Of a stretch of DNA of 64,000 bases, positions 13,001-26,700 are shown in pieces; position 1 is the first letter of the stretch; each line of letters begins with the position of its first letter. The notes under the pieces are model-generated. The model was not told where the DNA came from. It saw only the letters and a program-made list of their open reading frames with translations, and did not search any database. The stretch covers positions 741,638-805,637 of the forward strand of contig VZTI01005564.1 of NCBI GenBank assembly GCA_013397865.1, read 5' to 3'. This DNA comes from Struthidea cinerea (lineage: Eukaryota > Chordata > Aves > Passeriformes > Corcoracidae). Position numbers and translations under genes: made by a program.

Positions 13001-16000
13001 CTCAATAATGCTAAAACAACCTGTTATGAAGTCAAGGAGTTAATGGAAAAATGTTGTATGCTGTAGAAAGGATGAGAAGAAGTTTAGGTTTCCTTTGAAA
13101 TGGGAAATGTGTTTATTCAAGTTACTTCATTATCAGAGGCCAGCAGCAGAAATGGAACTCAACACTTGCACAACATAATTGTAGCAAGAATCATCCACAG
13201 CTCAAAACCAGCTCTCATCTCTATCCAAGACCAGGCAAAATACAACATTTCCTTGCTACCAGATGTATTTTTTCCTCATCCCTGCAATCAAGACACACTT
13301 GATTGATCAGTCAGTTGGTTAAATGGGCAATTGATCAGTCTGTTGGTTAAAACCAACCTTATTAGGAACCATAGGTAACACATTAGCTGCAGCTCACGTG
13401 GATGACTCTTCTGGCTTTGTATGCTTTGGCTTTCTAAGCTACACATTGGCTACTGGATCCCTTGGTCTAACTACAATGTTTTAATTATCCTTTATTCTTC
13501 AGCCCAAGGTTCCTGCTCCAGCTCAGGCTGACTTGCTGTTGTGGGTGGGAAACTGACTGTTGCTGTTCTCTTGGAGAAGCACGGGGCTCTGAGACTAGGG
13601 ATTCCCTGAGTCCGGTGCCAGGGATCCACATTACCACTTTGCAGCCCACCTCCCACCCTGAGTGCACCTGTGCTGGGTAGGACCAAGCTGACTCAGCCCA
13701 GGGAGGGCCAGAGGCCAAGCAAGGTGTGGCAAAGCCTTGGTGGTAAAGAAGGGCCCCACAGTGGTAGAGAAGGGCTTTGGTGTTTGTTTAACAGGTACCA
13801 GGGACAATGACTTCTCCCATGTTGTGCTACAGTGTGGATTCAAGACTGAGGCCCCTTTCAAGTATTTCATTTGTATAAGATGTATACTTAGGGTAACACT
13901 GACAGATAGACCCATCAGAGGATGTTTTGACCAGTATGGCCACCTTCCTGCCAGCTGTAACATGCAGCTTATTTAATTTCTTTCATAATTACATCAGCTT
14001 CATTCCAGTACTGCTTGGTTACCTGCCAAAGGTTTCTCCAGGAACTTAACTCTCTGGTACATGGAAACTCTCCTCTTGTATCAGATCAGTTGGTGTCTTC
14101 TTCTCCACAACTTAACTGTGCTTCATTACATTATGCCATCTTTTTCCTTTGGCTTAAGTAATTATCTAGCCTCCATAATATGCTATATTCACTTCCCTAT
14201 TCACAGGTATACATCTCTCTACTAATACCAGCAATCTATCTCTGCTGTCCCTCATCCTGACTTCATCAATTGCTATACCCCTTCCTACAAGTTTTTCCTC
14301 TTCCTGTACTCCCATTGTCCAAGAATTTAAGTGTAGGTTTTTTATCAGAAGTCCTCTTCATGTGAAGCCTTTCCCTTGGAGAATCACACCCCAACTCCCA
14401 TGCCACTGAGTCTTTGAAACAAAGGGAAAGTTCAGAGCCAGGAACATGGGTGATGTGAGTGTGGGGCTGTTTACAGAAAGGCATGCTCCCCGCTCCACAT
14501 CCTGCAGCAGCACAGCAGTGTGAAGTCCAGATGTGGGACAAGAGAATTAGGGTCACTCAACCTGCAAAATGCAGCCCCATAGAGGGAAGAGATGATGGCA
14601 AGTGCAGGGCAGCCTCAGGTGCACAGTTAGCAGAGCACAGACTTTCCATTATGAGGTCATTTTGGTGCCCTTAGCCACCTACTTCTATGGTGATTCCCTA
14701 CTCTGCTTAAAACATCTTCTCACTACATGAAAAAACTCCAGAAAAAGAACTCCGACCCACAAGGAACAAGACTGGTCATCTTCTCATCAAGGACAAATTG
14801 TTTAGGACCTTCCTATTCTCTGTTCTTTTTTACTGACCTTTCAGGTCTTTATATTTTCTTTTTAATATCCAAGGTGACTGTAACATTATTCATCATACCT
14901 TTGGGTCCTCCCGCGATGTCTAGAGCTACTTACACGTCCGACAAAAAAGCTTTGTAACAGATTTAATGTCAGGCATTCTTGTAACTTCTGCTGCATATAA
15001 ATCATACCTGATACTGGCAACACAGTTTTCCCTTCTCCTCATAGCAGTATAATATTTTTATTAGGGTATGTAAATCTAGATGACACATGGCCTTGATCTC
15101 CCATCCTCCTGGTGTTCTTATACTATAAAAGCTCTTACTTTTATTGGACATGCCAGATTTCTCCTCTAGCATTTTTTACTGAGGCTGATTCAGTATTCAC
15201 TGGGCAAGAGACAGTCTGATTTTTATATGTTCCCAGGGAAGCTAGACCTTTTGAAGCGTTGCCAAAAAAACCTCCCCTAGCAGACAACTATATATTCATC
15301 TTCTGTTCTTTTTTCCTGCCTTTTCCCAAATGAGATACCAATCATTGTTTTCTCAGCTTTTGGTTATTCACCACCACCTCAAAGTCCTGGGACTTCCCAT
15401 TTCCAAATTTTCACCTGCACGTTAACAGGGAAGCAGAGATGCTGCTGGTGAGTTATTGTAGTTAACCATGCGGCCATGCTGACCCACACAAAACAGAATT
15501 TTCACATTTCAACTGGCACAAGGTAGTTGGCTTCCACCTGGGACAGCTTCTTCCAGCTCCTCATGCTTGCCCACTGATTTCCATACATGTGTATTTGCAA
15601 GCTGCAGCTGTTCTCAGTTTGAGGCATTAACACTGAAATCTGTGCACTCCAGAGAAAAGACACACCATTGAAAAGAGGACAATATTAAATGTTTCTTTGA
15701 TAAAAACCCAAAAACCCACAAAAAGTGCCAAAAACCAAAAGCCCCACCCTTCTCACTTTTGTTTAACTTCTGTTTAGCAGGATGCATAGTGACGCTGCAA
15801 TGACACTGTTGCGACTGTGCAAATACAAACCTGTCACCCAGCTCCACACGTAGCAAGGAGCTCTCAAAGTATTCCCACAACATAAGCAGCAGCCTAGCAC
15901 CTGCCAAGTCACAACATCAGCTCCAGCGTGATTTGCATCACCTGTTTTAAATAGCCCGTAGGGGTCCCCACACAACCTTTCAAGCAATTTTCTGCCGAAT

Positions 16001-17669
16001 TACTCCTAAGCAAAGCTCCAAGGAATGGTGAGAACACATGTGAAAATATGTTTCTATTGTTTTTGAGGTGACACAGGTCCTTCTCCCAAACTTCTCCTCT
16101 GTTTAATTCAAACATCCTGGTGAGTGATGTGTAATTTTGTTGCACACTGTGGCAAACCAAGCAACCTCAGTGGATCACAAAGGTCATTCTGTGGGACACT
16201 ATGAGAGATGTAACAAGGCTGATGAAAGGACAGCAACCTAGTTCTGCTGGGAATATTGCTATTTCTGGCTATTCTCTGGACAGTCTTCCTTTCACTGCTG
16301 CAAAAGGAAAACATATTTTCTCATATATCAATTAGCAGTCAGTTCCTTGAATAGAGGAGCTTCCAAAATGAAAACACAGTTTCATCTCCTCTGCAGAGTC
16401 CTGAGTTCCCCTAGCACACAGAAAGATAAGATATTTTCAACACAGTGGAGACTGTCACACTGCTTCTTGGGGCTGTGCTTCCACTGCAGGGCTTTGGTGA
16501 CAGGCTGAGGGCACCACGTAGGGAAGGAATAAAGAAGCCAGGTCTACTACGGCTGGTCGGACACTCCACAACCCAGGAGATTAAACTAAAGTTTTGCCTG
16601 CTCAGAATTAAAACTGACAGAAATATGTAAAACTGCTGAACTCTAAAAACAAGCCATAGACTCTGATATTTATATTGTTGCAAGGAAATTCTGGGTTTTT
16701 AAGACTCCACTGCCCAATAAAACCCTGAAAAGATGGTATTTTGTCCATTTTTTTTTCAATTAGTGTTAAGGGCAGGAGTGTAGAATATGGTGAATATTGA
16801 GGATAAAGGGAAATCTAGAAATGGCATTCCTTTCACTTACGCTGCTTCGTCACAAAAGGAAAAAAATCAGTGCCTGCCATATATTTATATCATTGCTAAC
16901 TGTGCGTTAACCTTGGCTCTATTTCTGTTGCGAAAGGAAAATGGATGTCTAAATCTTCGATGTTTGTCTTGCCTCCGGCATTCTGAATGTTTCCATATGA
17001 TGCCCAGATCTATCTCTCTGTAACAAAATCCTCACTGATTCTGGTTATACATGATTCAGTTAGAGGACTTGCCACAGTTTATTATTATTTGTAGGACATT
17101 TGAAACCATTCATCCAGGTTGGTAACAAGTAGGAAAATGTCACCTGTAAGTAAAACAAGTTGGGTTGCCTGACTTCCTGAATTTCTCTTTGGGTCTATTC
17201 AATGTTTTGAATGTAATGGGCATTCTTGTGTAAATTTCCAGATAGAAAAGGGAGATATTTTGATATTTATTAAGATTAAAAAATGAGATTAAAAATGTGA
17301 TTTTTTTTAATAATTCAAGCAATTAAAAAAAACAATTGAACCCAGATATACAAAGCTTATAAGTAACATACCCTGCTCCCAGCAATGCAATTTTTTTTTA
17401 CAGAGAACTGTTTGCACCTATATTTGCAAAATGAATATGAAATTCTGTAACATTCATGAATGTATGCTTTAGACCAGGGCTTTTTTGAGGAATAAGTCTG
17501 ATGTGTTTGTTGAACGAGTTAAAGTACTTCTTTCCTTATTATAGTTAAAATTTTACAAATATATTATTATTGATTAATATTAATAGCTGTGTTTAAAAGT
17601 CCAGTGTTGTTTATTTGCCTTTTTTTCTTTTTTTCTGGCTTATGAATAGTAAAATTAAATTTCCTTTAG
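4052..17669. other. No gene recognised
   Basis: AT-rich sequence with only short open frames on both strands (all under about 110 codons), none resembling a known protein and none flanked by convincing splice sites. Apart from the small repeat at 13.3 kb I see no named element. The 13.5-13.75 kb part is richer in GC with overlapping open frames, which GC-rich sequence produces by chance. By vertebrate synteny, the 3' side of ASMT faces DHRSX, so this may be intergenic or a large intron. Confidence 0.6.
13303..13351 (+). repeat. Short imperfect direct repeat
   Basis: TTGATCAGTC(A/T)GTTGGTTAAA occurs at 13303-13323 and again at 13331-13351, differing at one base, with 7 bp between. Confidence 0.8.
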
Positions 17670-17764
17670 GTGAAGATGTGGAATGTCTTTCTGTGTGCCA
17701 CCTTCTGTGTGCTCCTAAACTATAATGAAAAGACCAGGAATTCTGTGAAAGAAAAACCCTATAT
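17670..17764 (+). other. Possible unrecognised coding exon with signal-peptide-like start
   Basis: A pyrimidine-rich acceptor (cctttag), an ATG at 17676 and a perfect donor (gtaagt at 17765) frame 29 codons plus two bases. The peptide starts MWNVFLCATFCVLL, like a short signal peptide, then NYNEKTRNS. Two downstream acceptors would continue it in phase: one at 27951 (open to TGA at 28065) and one at 32562 (open to a weak donor at 32648). I recognise no family. Such arrangements also arise by chance in 45 kb of non-coding DNA. Confidence 0.15.
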
Positions 17765-20700
17765 GTAAGTCATTGAGAAAATATAAAGTTTGCTTTCCTA
17801 CGTTTTTATAAGCTTTATGAAAGGTTGTATTTATTTTATTCTTTATTTCTTGGCCAATGGTGATTCTTCATTGCATAAGTTAGTAGCATTTCAAAAATTG
17901 CTTAGGAAGTAAAAATTCTCTCTTTTGAAACAAATCAGAACCTTGTCCTTGTCACTTTTACCTATATGGAGGAAGTGTATTTCACTGTTCCTTGAGAATT
18001 CAGTTCCCTGGGTGCTGAGGAAACTGAATTCCCTGGCTCTCTACCAGTGGGGAAGGCACAGCCAAGCACTTCGGAAAGCAGCAGGCTCTGACTTCTGCAA
18101 TGCACAGATTTCACCAAGAGGAGAAAGGCAGGAGTCTGCTAGTGAGCAATGGGCTTAGTCGATATTTAATTTTTAATGAAGTAAAGAGAGATACAAGTGT
18201 TAAAAATCTCAGTGTTTTTCTCATTTGGAAAAAGCACCATAATTTTCTTTTTTTTTTTTTTCTCAATATTCCTTTAGTGCCAAAAGAAACTGTCATGCAT
18301 TATTTAAATAGCCTTTCTTTACTGCTTGAATGTTATTCCCATCTTCTTGGCAAGACGCTAATTTTTGGGTTCTTACTCTTTTGGGTATTGAATCTTTCAA
18401 TCTAGATATTTCTCAATTTTTATGAGATGATACCCTATATATATTTTTAAATCATCTTTAAATCTCTGTCATTGGATATTTCCTCAATGCTTGTCTGATG
18501 TTTAATGGCTTTCTCTCTATGACAACTGCAAGATCTGTGCCCAGCCATCTTAGTTGCATAAGAGGTGACTGACAGCTTTGCCTCCTCAAATTTTAGTAAA
18601 GGATTCAAAGGAGGAGGTAATATGATCATTAAATTCCCTAATTTCAAGTTTCCCATTACTCTTTGTGGAACAGCTTATCTTGAATGATGGGCAAAGCTGA
18701 AAACTCTTAATGCCTTTAGGATCTTCAGCAGTGCAGAGTGAGTTTTAATATCTCGCTGGTTTCTAAAAGACACTTTTCTTGAGGACTTAAAAAACTCAGG
18801 GTAGATAAGCCATCTTTAGCCAACTCTGTTGGGGGAAAGAAAGAAAGGAAAACAGAAACCATAAAATTAATATATTAGTAACTTAAATTTTTTCTTGTGG
18901 TATAAATTCATAAATTGAATCACTGGGATAACAGAGCAGTGGAGAGAGGATTTTCAAGACATAGGAAAAAAGTTTTCTTCTGTTACAACTTCAGGACTGA
19001 CATTTCAATCCTTTTGCAATAGATTGAGCATTGCAAAACCTGCACTGGCTATAGCAAAAGAAAGAATTCACATCAATTTCAGCAGGTGTTCTACAAACAA
19101 TGATTAAGACTCACCCCTGTGAAATAAATGAATTCTGTCACTCTCATTTTACAGACGGGAAAACTAAGCTACAGAGAAACTGTAGGATTTGCTTACTGCT
19201 GCATGCAAAGTTGAGCACAAACCAGACACTTGTCTTGTAATCTGCCTCCTTAATAACTAGACCATACATCCTTCCTAAGTAGGAAATGCTGTCTGGACTC
19301 TTTAGAGATATATCTACTTGGCAAGTCATATACTGGCAAAAATTCTTCTGTGACATACACATCTTGAAATACTTCTGAAGCCAAAGCAAAATCTATAATA
19401 CAGATTTTTTTTTTTCCACAGAAGTCTTAAATTTTAAGGAGAGAATTTTTAATAAGCAAAAGTCAGATTTAAAAAATGGAGATGACTGGGTGAAAGGTCT
19501 GTGCTTTTAGAGGCTCAGAGAAGATACATAACATAACAAATACACAGTGTTTGAGGAAAAATTCCCTGTCTTTCATGGCTGCAGCGAAACAACATGGATC
19601 ATGACATCACCATTTGTTAGATGCTGTTTCCCTGATTGCTTTAGACACCAAAAGTTACCATAGCCAGTAATGACCACTCCAGAATTCAGCATCTGTAAAA
19701 TAGACTATGAACTGACTGGCTCAAATGTCTCATCCCATGCAATTGTCTTCCAACAAATATTCCTATTAGAGGTTTGTCTTTATCCATACTGCAGTCTGGC
19801 CTGCTAAACACAAACCCTTCTGCTGACTCTAACCTCTTAAACAATTTCCAGGTCATCCTGCTCATGGCTATTGGGGTGGGGTCAACCTAGCCATATCTGT
19901 AATGCCTCATCCTCTTTGTTTGGATGCAGAGTGTTCCCTGCAAATTTACAAGCAACAGACAAAAGTAGGAATATCTATGTTGCAGCCAATTCTGTCTAAA
20001 AGACAATTAAAGACAATTATCCTAAGTCAATTTAAATAGGTTGAGTGAATCACCCGATAGGCTCCTACTTCTCTCTGTTTGCAATTTGGGAAGCTGAGTG
20101 TGCACAGCTCAGTTTTGTCAGGTGAGAGGGACCTCAGCCCTGGCAGCTTTGGTGGATTATGTACATGGTTTTACATTTTTCTTTACGTGTTTAGTTTGTT
20201 GTTTTTTGGGTTTTTTTCTGACAAATATCCCAAAGTCCTGATAGGCAATTGCTCCTTTTCTTCTCCCATGTGGAGGACTGCCAGACTAGCTCTTGGAAAT
20301 CTGTAACTCCCTCCTATGCCAACCACTAATGGCAGTCACTACCCCAGTGACACATTCCTGAATACATACTCTATTTTATTCCCTTCCAGCAGGACAAACT
20401 CTTTGCACTTCCATGTGAAAAAAAGAGAGAGAAGGAGTAAGTCAGAAAGATGAGGATAGGAATATAGAGAAAAAGGAGTGACAGATGAGAATCATCTTGC
20501 AAGCACCGAACTTCAGCAAGGCTGGTGCAACTTTAGTGGGATGTATTTTAAGAAACTTACCAGCAGTCATTTCATTAACAGAACATCCTGGCATTGACAA
20601 CCCCCAAATGTGTCTTCCTCCTTTGACATATTGCAAGTAGACTTATCTCTGCTGATGACCTGGTTAAAGAAGTTGAGACATCTTTAATTTTCAGTTGGTG

Positions 20701-23700
20701 TCATTTCATTCATTCTGGTGTTTTTTATCAAGAAAGGCTTGTCAGAGTAGAGCATCTAATTTTTCTAAGTTTTCTAAGTTCAGGACGAGCATTTTTTCCC
20801 ACTTGATCAGTTTCAGGTGTCTTTTTGATTAGGTCTGGCAGGAAAGCAAAGTTGCCACTCTGCAGGGAATACCATTTAAAAGAAAATATAAGTGCTTTTG
20901 AGCTTATTCAAGCCAAAGTTGTTATCTTTTCCTATTGTTTCTTACAAAAACAGAAGTTCTGAGAAGGTGTGATTTGAGAATCACTGAAGCTATGATATTA
21001 CCTGAAAGAGAGATGTTCCATGGATGTTTGTGCTTTCTAACTCTGGAGCCTCCTGGGCAGCTTTGCTTGGCAGCCTGCTCGAGGACCACTGATTTCAGAA
21101 GCCTGTCCAGCAGCTCTCAGTGCTCTCATTTTTCTTGCAATGGGCCAGAGGAAGATCTTACAGATTGATTGTATAGACTGTTTAGCAGAGACCAGAAGAA
21201 GTTGTTGTTAAATGAACCTTATTGAGTTGTGCTGAAGCAGCAGCTCAATAAATTGCTGCTAGGGAACTTGTTTTACTGATATATCTCTTTTGCCCACAAA
21301 AGTCTGCAGCACGTCTAATACATGGTACAATAGCAGGATAACTGATGAAATCAGAAAGAAATAAAAATGCTTTGTACTTTTGGTCAGATTCCCTGTCTGC
21401 AATCAGCAGGAGGTTTGTCATGACTTCAAAGGGAGAAGAAACAGGTCCTCTGTTTGAAGTTTAGCTTACATGATTTTAAAGCAACCTACAATGGCTCAAA
21501 TGCAAGACAAAAATTGAAGGGTTGAAAACCTCAATTAAAAAGAAAATCAACAATCCAAACCACTGACTTTAAAGTCTTAAAGAAAAGCTTTGGCTCTAAA
21601 GAATTTCTCTGAAAACCCTTCTGGGACAAATTATTGTAATTGCTAACTTTGCATCAATGAGCAGTCACTTCCACTGGAAAGAAAGATAGAAAGCAAAACT
21701 AAAGGAAGGAATTTTCAGCTTGATTGTGTTGGTTCATTGTAATTTAACAGTGAAAATAGAGAGGAAGGAAAGGGAAAAAAGCTTCCTAGCTTTTATAAGG
21801 CAGATCTACTGCTGACTTCATCTTCTTTAGATCAAAGCAAAGAAAGAAGAGATTTATCTGAAGTGTCCTGGCAAGGGTTCCTCTGAAATAAACAAGTGCC
21901 CCCGCAGGGAGAGAGAGAGAGATTTTCTTCTTGGTTTTTAATCACAATTCCCTCAAAGAGGAAAAGAGAGGAAGGGAGGCGGTGCACTGGTATGCTGTTC
22001 TGTGCTCCCCTAGCCCTCAGCAGCAGTGTTTCATGCTGGATTACCCTGGCTGGCACAGGCTCTCCTGCTCCCTGCTTGGTTGGGCTTATGGTTGAGGGAG
22101 CACTCACTGGCTCCTTCAAGATTTTCCTTCTCCTTCTTCCTTCCATACCCAGTGCAAAAAGGATTCAGCAGAAGAGCAAGTGTGGCCTGAACATGTGATC
22201 AGAAAACTGACAAGGGTGGGAAATATTTTAACACATTTGTACTGACATTGTCTTCTTAGAGGTTACTGTGTGTATTTTACGTAGGAAAGAAAAGACAGAA
22301 AAAATTGACCAGGATAAATGGCTGATATTACTGAAGTCCTTGCAGGCATTGGCTTTGACATCATAGAAGGTGTCTCATCTGAAGGGTAAATCTGTTCATA
22401 ATAGCTATCAGAGAGCTGATAAATAGCAGCCAAGGTGACAAAACAATTATATAATAATTTCCATATCCTTTGTGTTTATTTAGTAGAACATTTAATCATT
22501 TTGTAAACTACTGGCGCATCTGAGATAATAAACACTATATGGAGACAGATGAAGGGACAATGATGATACATGTCAGCCTACAACACACACAGCAGTCAGC
22601 GTTAATCAGTGAAAACACACCCTTTCAAATAGTTTTTCACTTTTCTTGAGAAATGTGCCACAACTTCCAACATTCCAGCTTGCCAAGACATGACAGATGG
22701 AGTGTCACTGCATGATTAGTAATAGAGAAGGGCAATGGTTAAGTTAAATGGAGTCTGAACCACCATGCCTGATGCAAGCCCAGTTACTGAGTGTCTGAAA
22801 AGACCAAGGACATATGAGACTCCCATCATCTGTCATTCCTTGTTGCATCACCCTTCACTGAACCAGTCTCCACCTACTCTCCACACTTAGAATCATCTGC
22901 TTTCAGTCCTGATTCCCCTGCATATACCTTTCCTTTTATGGGGAGCATCATGACCCTCAGGAAAAACCCCTGCTGGGTCCTGGCCCCCATCAATTTGGAG
23001 TGGGTGTCCTGCAGGAGGCTAAAACGAAACCAAAACTGCAGGACCCAGCTACACCAGGAATATGCTTGTGTTGGCAGAGGAAGAAGTAAGAGTAGTTGTC
23101 CCAGCATACCATGTAGTGTGCTGTCTGCAACAACAGCTTTCCAAGCCTGTAAATCCATGTTTGCCCCCAGGACGTGCTAAACAGCAGCCCTGTATGGAGT
23201 TTTCCAGAGAAATTTGCTGAGAAGTTGCAGAGAACCAAAAGGGAGGCACATAAGGAATTTGCTGTAGAAGATCAACAAGAACCTGCTGAATGACTAGCTT
23301 ACCAGCAAATCGACAACACCGAGCAGAGATGAGACAAGGGAAGCCTTGAGATTAACCTCTGATGACAAGAAGTAAGAGTAGGGGTACTTCTGCTTGCACT
23401 TATTTTTCCCATGTGCAGTGTATAGCACAGCTGAGAAAACAGTTCAACAAATGCTGCCATCCTTAGTACTATTATTTTAAGTTAGTTAATAATTAAAATT
23501 TATGTCCTTTTTACTACCTTTCCTCTGAAGAGATCTTTCTCTTCCTTTCACATCACTAGGAAAAAATTTCCAGCTTTCAAAGAATTCATTGCCAGACTCA
23601 TTTTTGACAAATTATTTCCATTTCTTATTCACTACCATCGTGCAGATAATGCCTGAGACTTCGCTAGCTTCCCATCAGAAATTAGTGCAGCTCCCCTTAG

Positions 23701-26700
23701 GCACCTTTGAGAATATTAGAGTAGAAGAGGTAGGTAAGATTATTTTATAAAATTTTTAGTTTATAAAAAAGGAAGAGCTGGGGAAGAAACTCTTTTAAAA
23801 GGGAATGGAAGCATTATGCTATGAAGAAAAGTGAAATATGATGAGTTCCCAGGAAAAAAAAGAAAAAGGAAAGCGTTGAAAAACTTGTAAGATTATACGA
23901 ATCTCTTGCTTCTGTCCCCTTCAAATTTTCAAATGCTGTGGAGGCACACACAATTCTGAAAGCAGTTCCCAGAACACTAGCACATATTAATTGGTAGAAC
24001 TGGGAAAGAGGCATCCGACCCTGTATGATTAAGGGCATGTGCTTCTGGCCCTAAGGATTTATAGTAATGAGAGAGGGTTTAAAGTGGTGTCTTGTCTCAC
24101 CAATGCTTGTCCTTGGTGCTACATAAATAAGGAAGCCTCAGTGTTTCAAATGCAGGACAGTCATTTGAAGCATTGGGTGCTACCATACTGACCAAATTGT
24201 TTTCTTTGAAGCCACTCTTTTATACTTTTAATCAGTAAATCTAATCACTTCTTTTTCCAGAGCACTTTATCTCTCTCTGGGTCAGACTTATAAATTTTTA
24301 TCTACTTCTACCCTGTAGTCAGACTGGTAAGTTTATAACTGCCTTTATGGTGCTCCACTACAGTCATCTCATGTATGACTGTACTGGTTTCTACTGGTTT
24401 CATAAGCTTCTGTAACTTAGGGTCATATAAGTTATGGCTTTTCTGGCCATCAATTTATAAGTTTCTCTTTTCAAAATAACATAACCTCAGAATTAAAGTT
24501 ATCATCATATTTATTGTTGGCATTATATTGGTCTATATAGCTGAATTCCTACTCCAGCAGAATTACAGTAAATAACATTTTCCCCTATGAAATATAAATA
24601 ATACCTTCTTTTTGTCTTCCAGGGCTGAAGCCTTTCTATACATGTCTCACCTCCTCTAATTTTAGGAATTTTCTTCTGACAGATTGAAAATGTCTGGGTT
24701 TGATGTCAATCTATATTTTATCCATTTCCATAAGCATTGAAGTTACTGTGTCCAAACAACTACTGTCCTCCCCTTGATCTTGCAAAAGAACCTGATAGCT
24801 GTGGTCAGAAATAGCTCATATGAAGCGATTGTGTCCTCATATCCTACAGACTCACACAAAAGACCCACTAACTGGCTTTCATCTAGTGAGTTTATTCTTA
24901 CTCATCTCTTTCAAAATTTTTTTTTTCTTAAATGTTTTTTCCAATTCTGCATGATCTAAAAACGTACTCTTTACTCTGTCCACCATAAATAGGCCATTAG
25001 CCAATTTCAGCTCTCCTGGGAGGAAAACCATGTCTATCTAGAAAGATAACTTCTAGAATTTACAGCACCTCCCTGAATTTATTATAACAAAGCAATTATT
25101 TACAGCATCATGTCAGAAAATCCCTTCTGTTATTTCAGAGTTTTAGGCAGTTCATTCCTCCTCAGCTTTAATTTGGTTCAAACTTTTTCTCAATTGAAAT
25201 AAACAGGGCACACAGATGCATCTGTCCCTAACCTTCTGCCCCCAAAATATTTGTTTTATTTCTTTCCTCCTTATTTTAGCGTATAAGCTTCATGCCTTGC
25301 CATTCAAGACAATAGATCTCATAATATCTCAAGTCTCATTTGAGAACAAAATGCCACTCATGACCTTCTCTAGCACAGCAGTCTGACAGGGACAGAGATA
25401 TTTTATTTCTTACAACTCATTCCAATGAGCAGCCTCATGCTACAGCATGCAACCCTACTGCAAAGCAAAGTCGGGACAGACAGCATCCTGTTTTTACTAG
25501 CCACTTCTTTACTGTTTTGAAGGTGGTTGAACTTCTTCCAATAAATGTTTATTTTAGAAGGGATTATGTTTAGATAAAACTTTTTTCACATCACATTTTT
25601 CCAAGAAAATGAAAACATGAAAATCTATTTTGTCACCTCAATCTTTTGCATCATATTTTTTCAGTAAAGTATTAGAGAAAGAGAAAAACAAGGTGGGGGG
25701 GCAGAAATGGGTGTGGAAAAAACCTCAGCTTTGTAAAATCTCAACTGAAAACTTTTGGTTGTATAAGCAACAATTTTCCAGACCTGTGGAATAGAAAAGT
25801 TGAATATTTCCAATCATTTCCCCCTATTTTTTTTACTAGATCTAAGAATTTTCTCTGGACCTTAGGCAATAAATGAGTTAATTCTCATCTGTGTTTCATT
25901 TAAAATGAGGTATATCCCTCAGCTTTTCTAAATGCAAATCATATTTGTTATATAAGAAAAACTCATTCTGCAGTCAAAATAGCCTGAAAGACAGGACAGG
26001 TATTATTATAAAATTACTTCATTTACTGGAAATAGTTATGCCTAGAAAGTCAAAAATAGAATTTGTCAAGAAAATCAGTCTATTCCTAAGTCTGTGACAA
26101 AGATATATATTTCCTTTTTTAAAAAACCTTTTCAACTAAAAAGGCATGTGATGTCAGTAAGAGGTTTAGAAGAAAAACATGCTAAATTCAAACCAAACTG
26201 GCATTTGCAGAGGATTTGTGTGCCCTGAAAAGTGGAGAAGGACGCCGAGTTCCCCCAGACAGCTGATGGCCTGGAAGGAGATAATCCAGTCCATGAGACA
26301 TCCTGTCTGAATGAACAAGCTGTCCAAGCATCAGGGTGAATTAGGCCATGGTCAGCACCGTGCTAACTCCTCTGCCCTTGGGACTGGGGCTGGCACCTGC
26401 AGAGCATTGTCCTACAGAGCGTGGATGCACTCCTTAGCTTGCAGCTGTCTTGGAAACGCTACACAATGCTTTTCTGTGTGTGCCAAGCTGCCTCTAGAGC
26501 TGCCATCTTTTGAAATACATCTGTTCAGCCATTTAACTTGAATTCCTGAACCTTGTTGTGATACCACAACTGTAGTTCGTCCTAGTTCACTTCAAATCGT
26601 ATGTACATTCCTGAGTTTTAACATTCCTTTCAGCAAATGCATGACTTGAAAAATGGGTGTTAAACCAGAAAGACACAAGCCAAATGTACAGATTTCATAT

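Noticed and set aside
13631..13963. 110-codon minus-strand frame
   Set aside because: Low-complexity composition, overlapped by other frames on both strands, no recognisable protein.
17676..17764. C-terminal exon of DHRSX (YNEK resemblance), expected near ASMT by synteny
   Set aside because: Only four or five residues resemble the DHRSX end. The preceding residues do not match, and no other DHRSX exon was seen.
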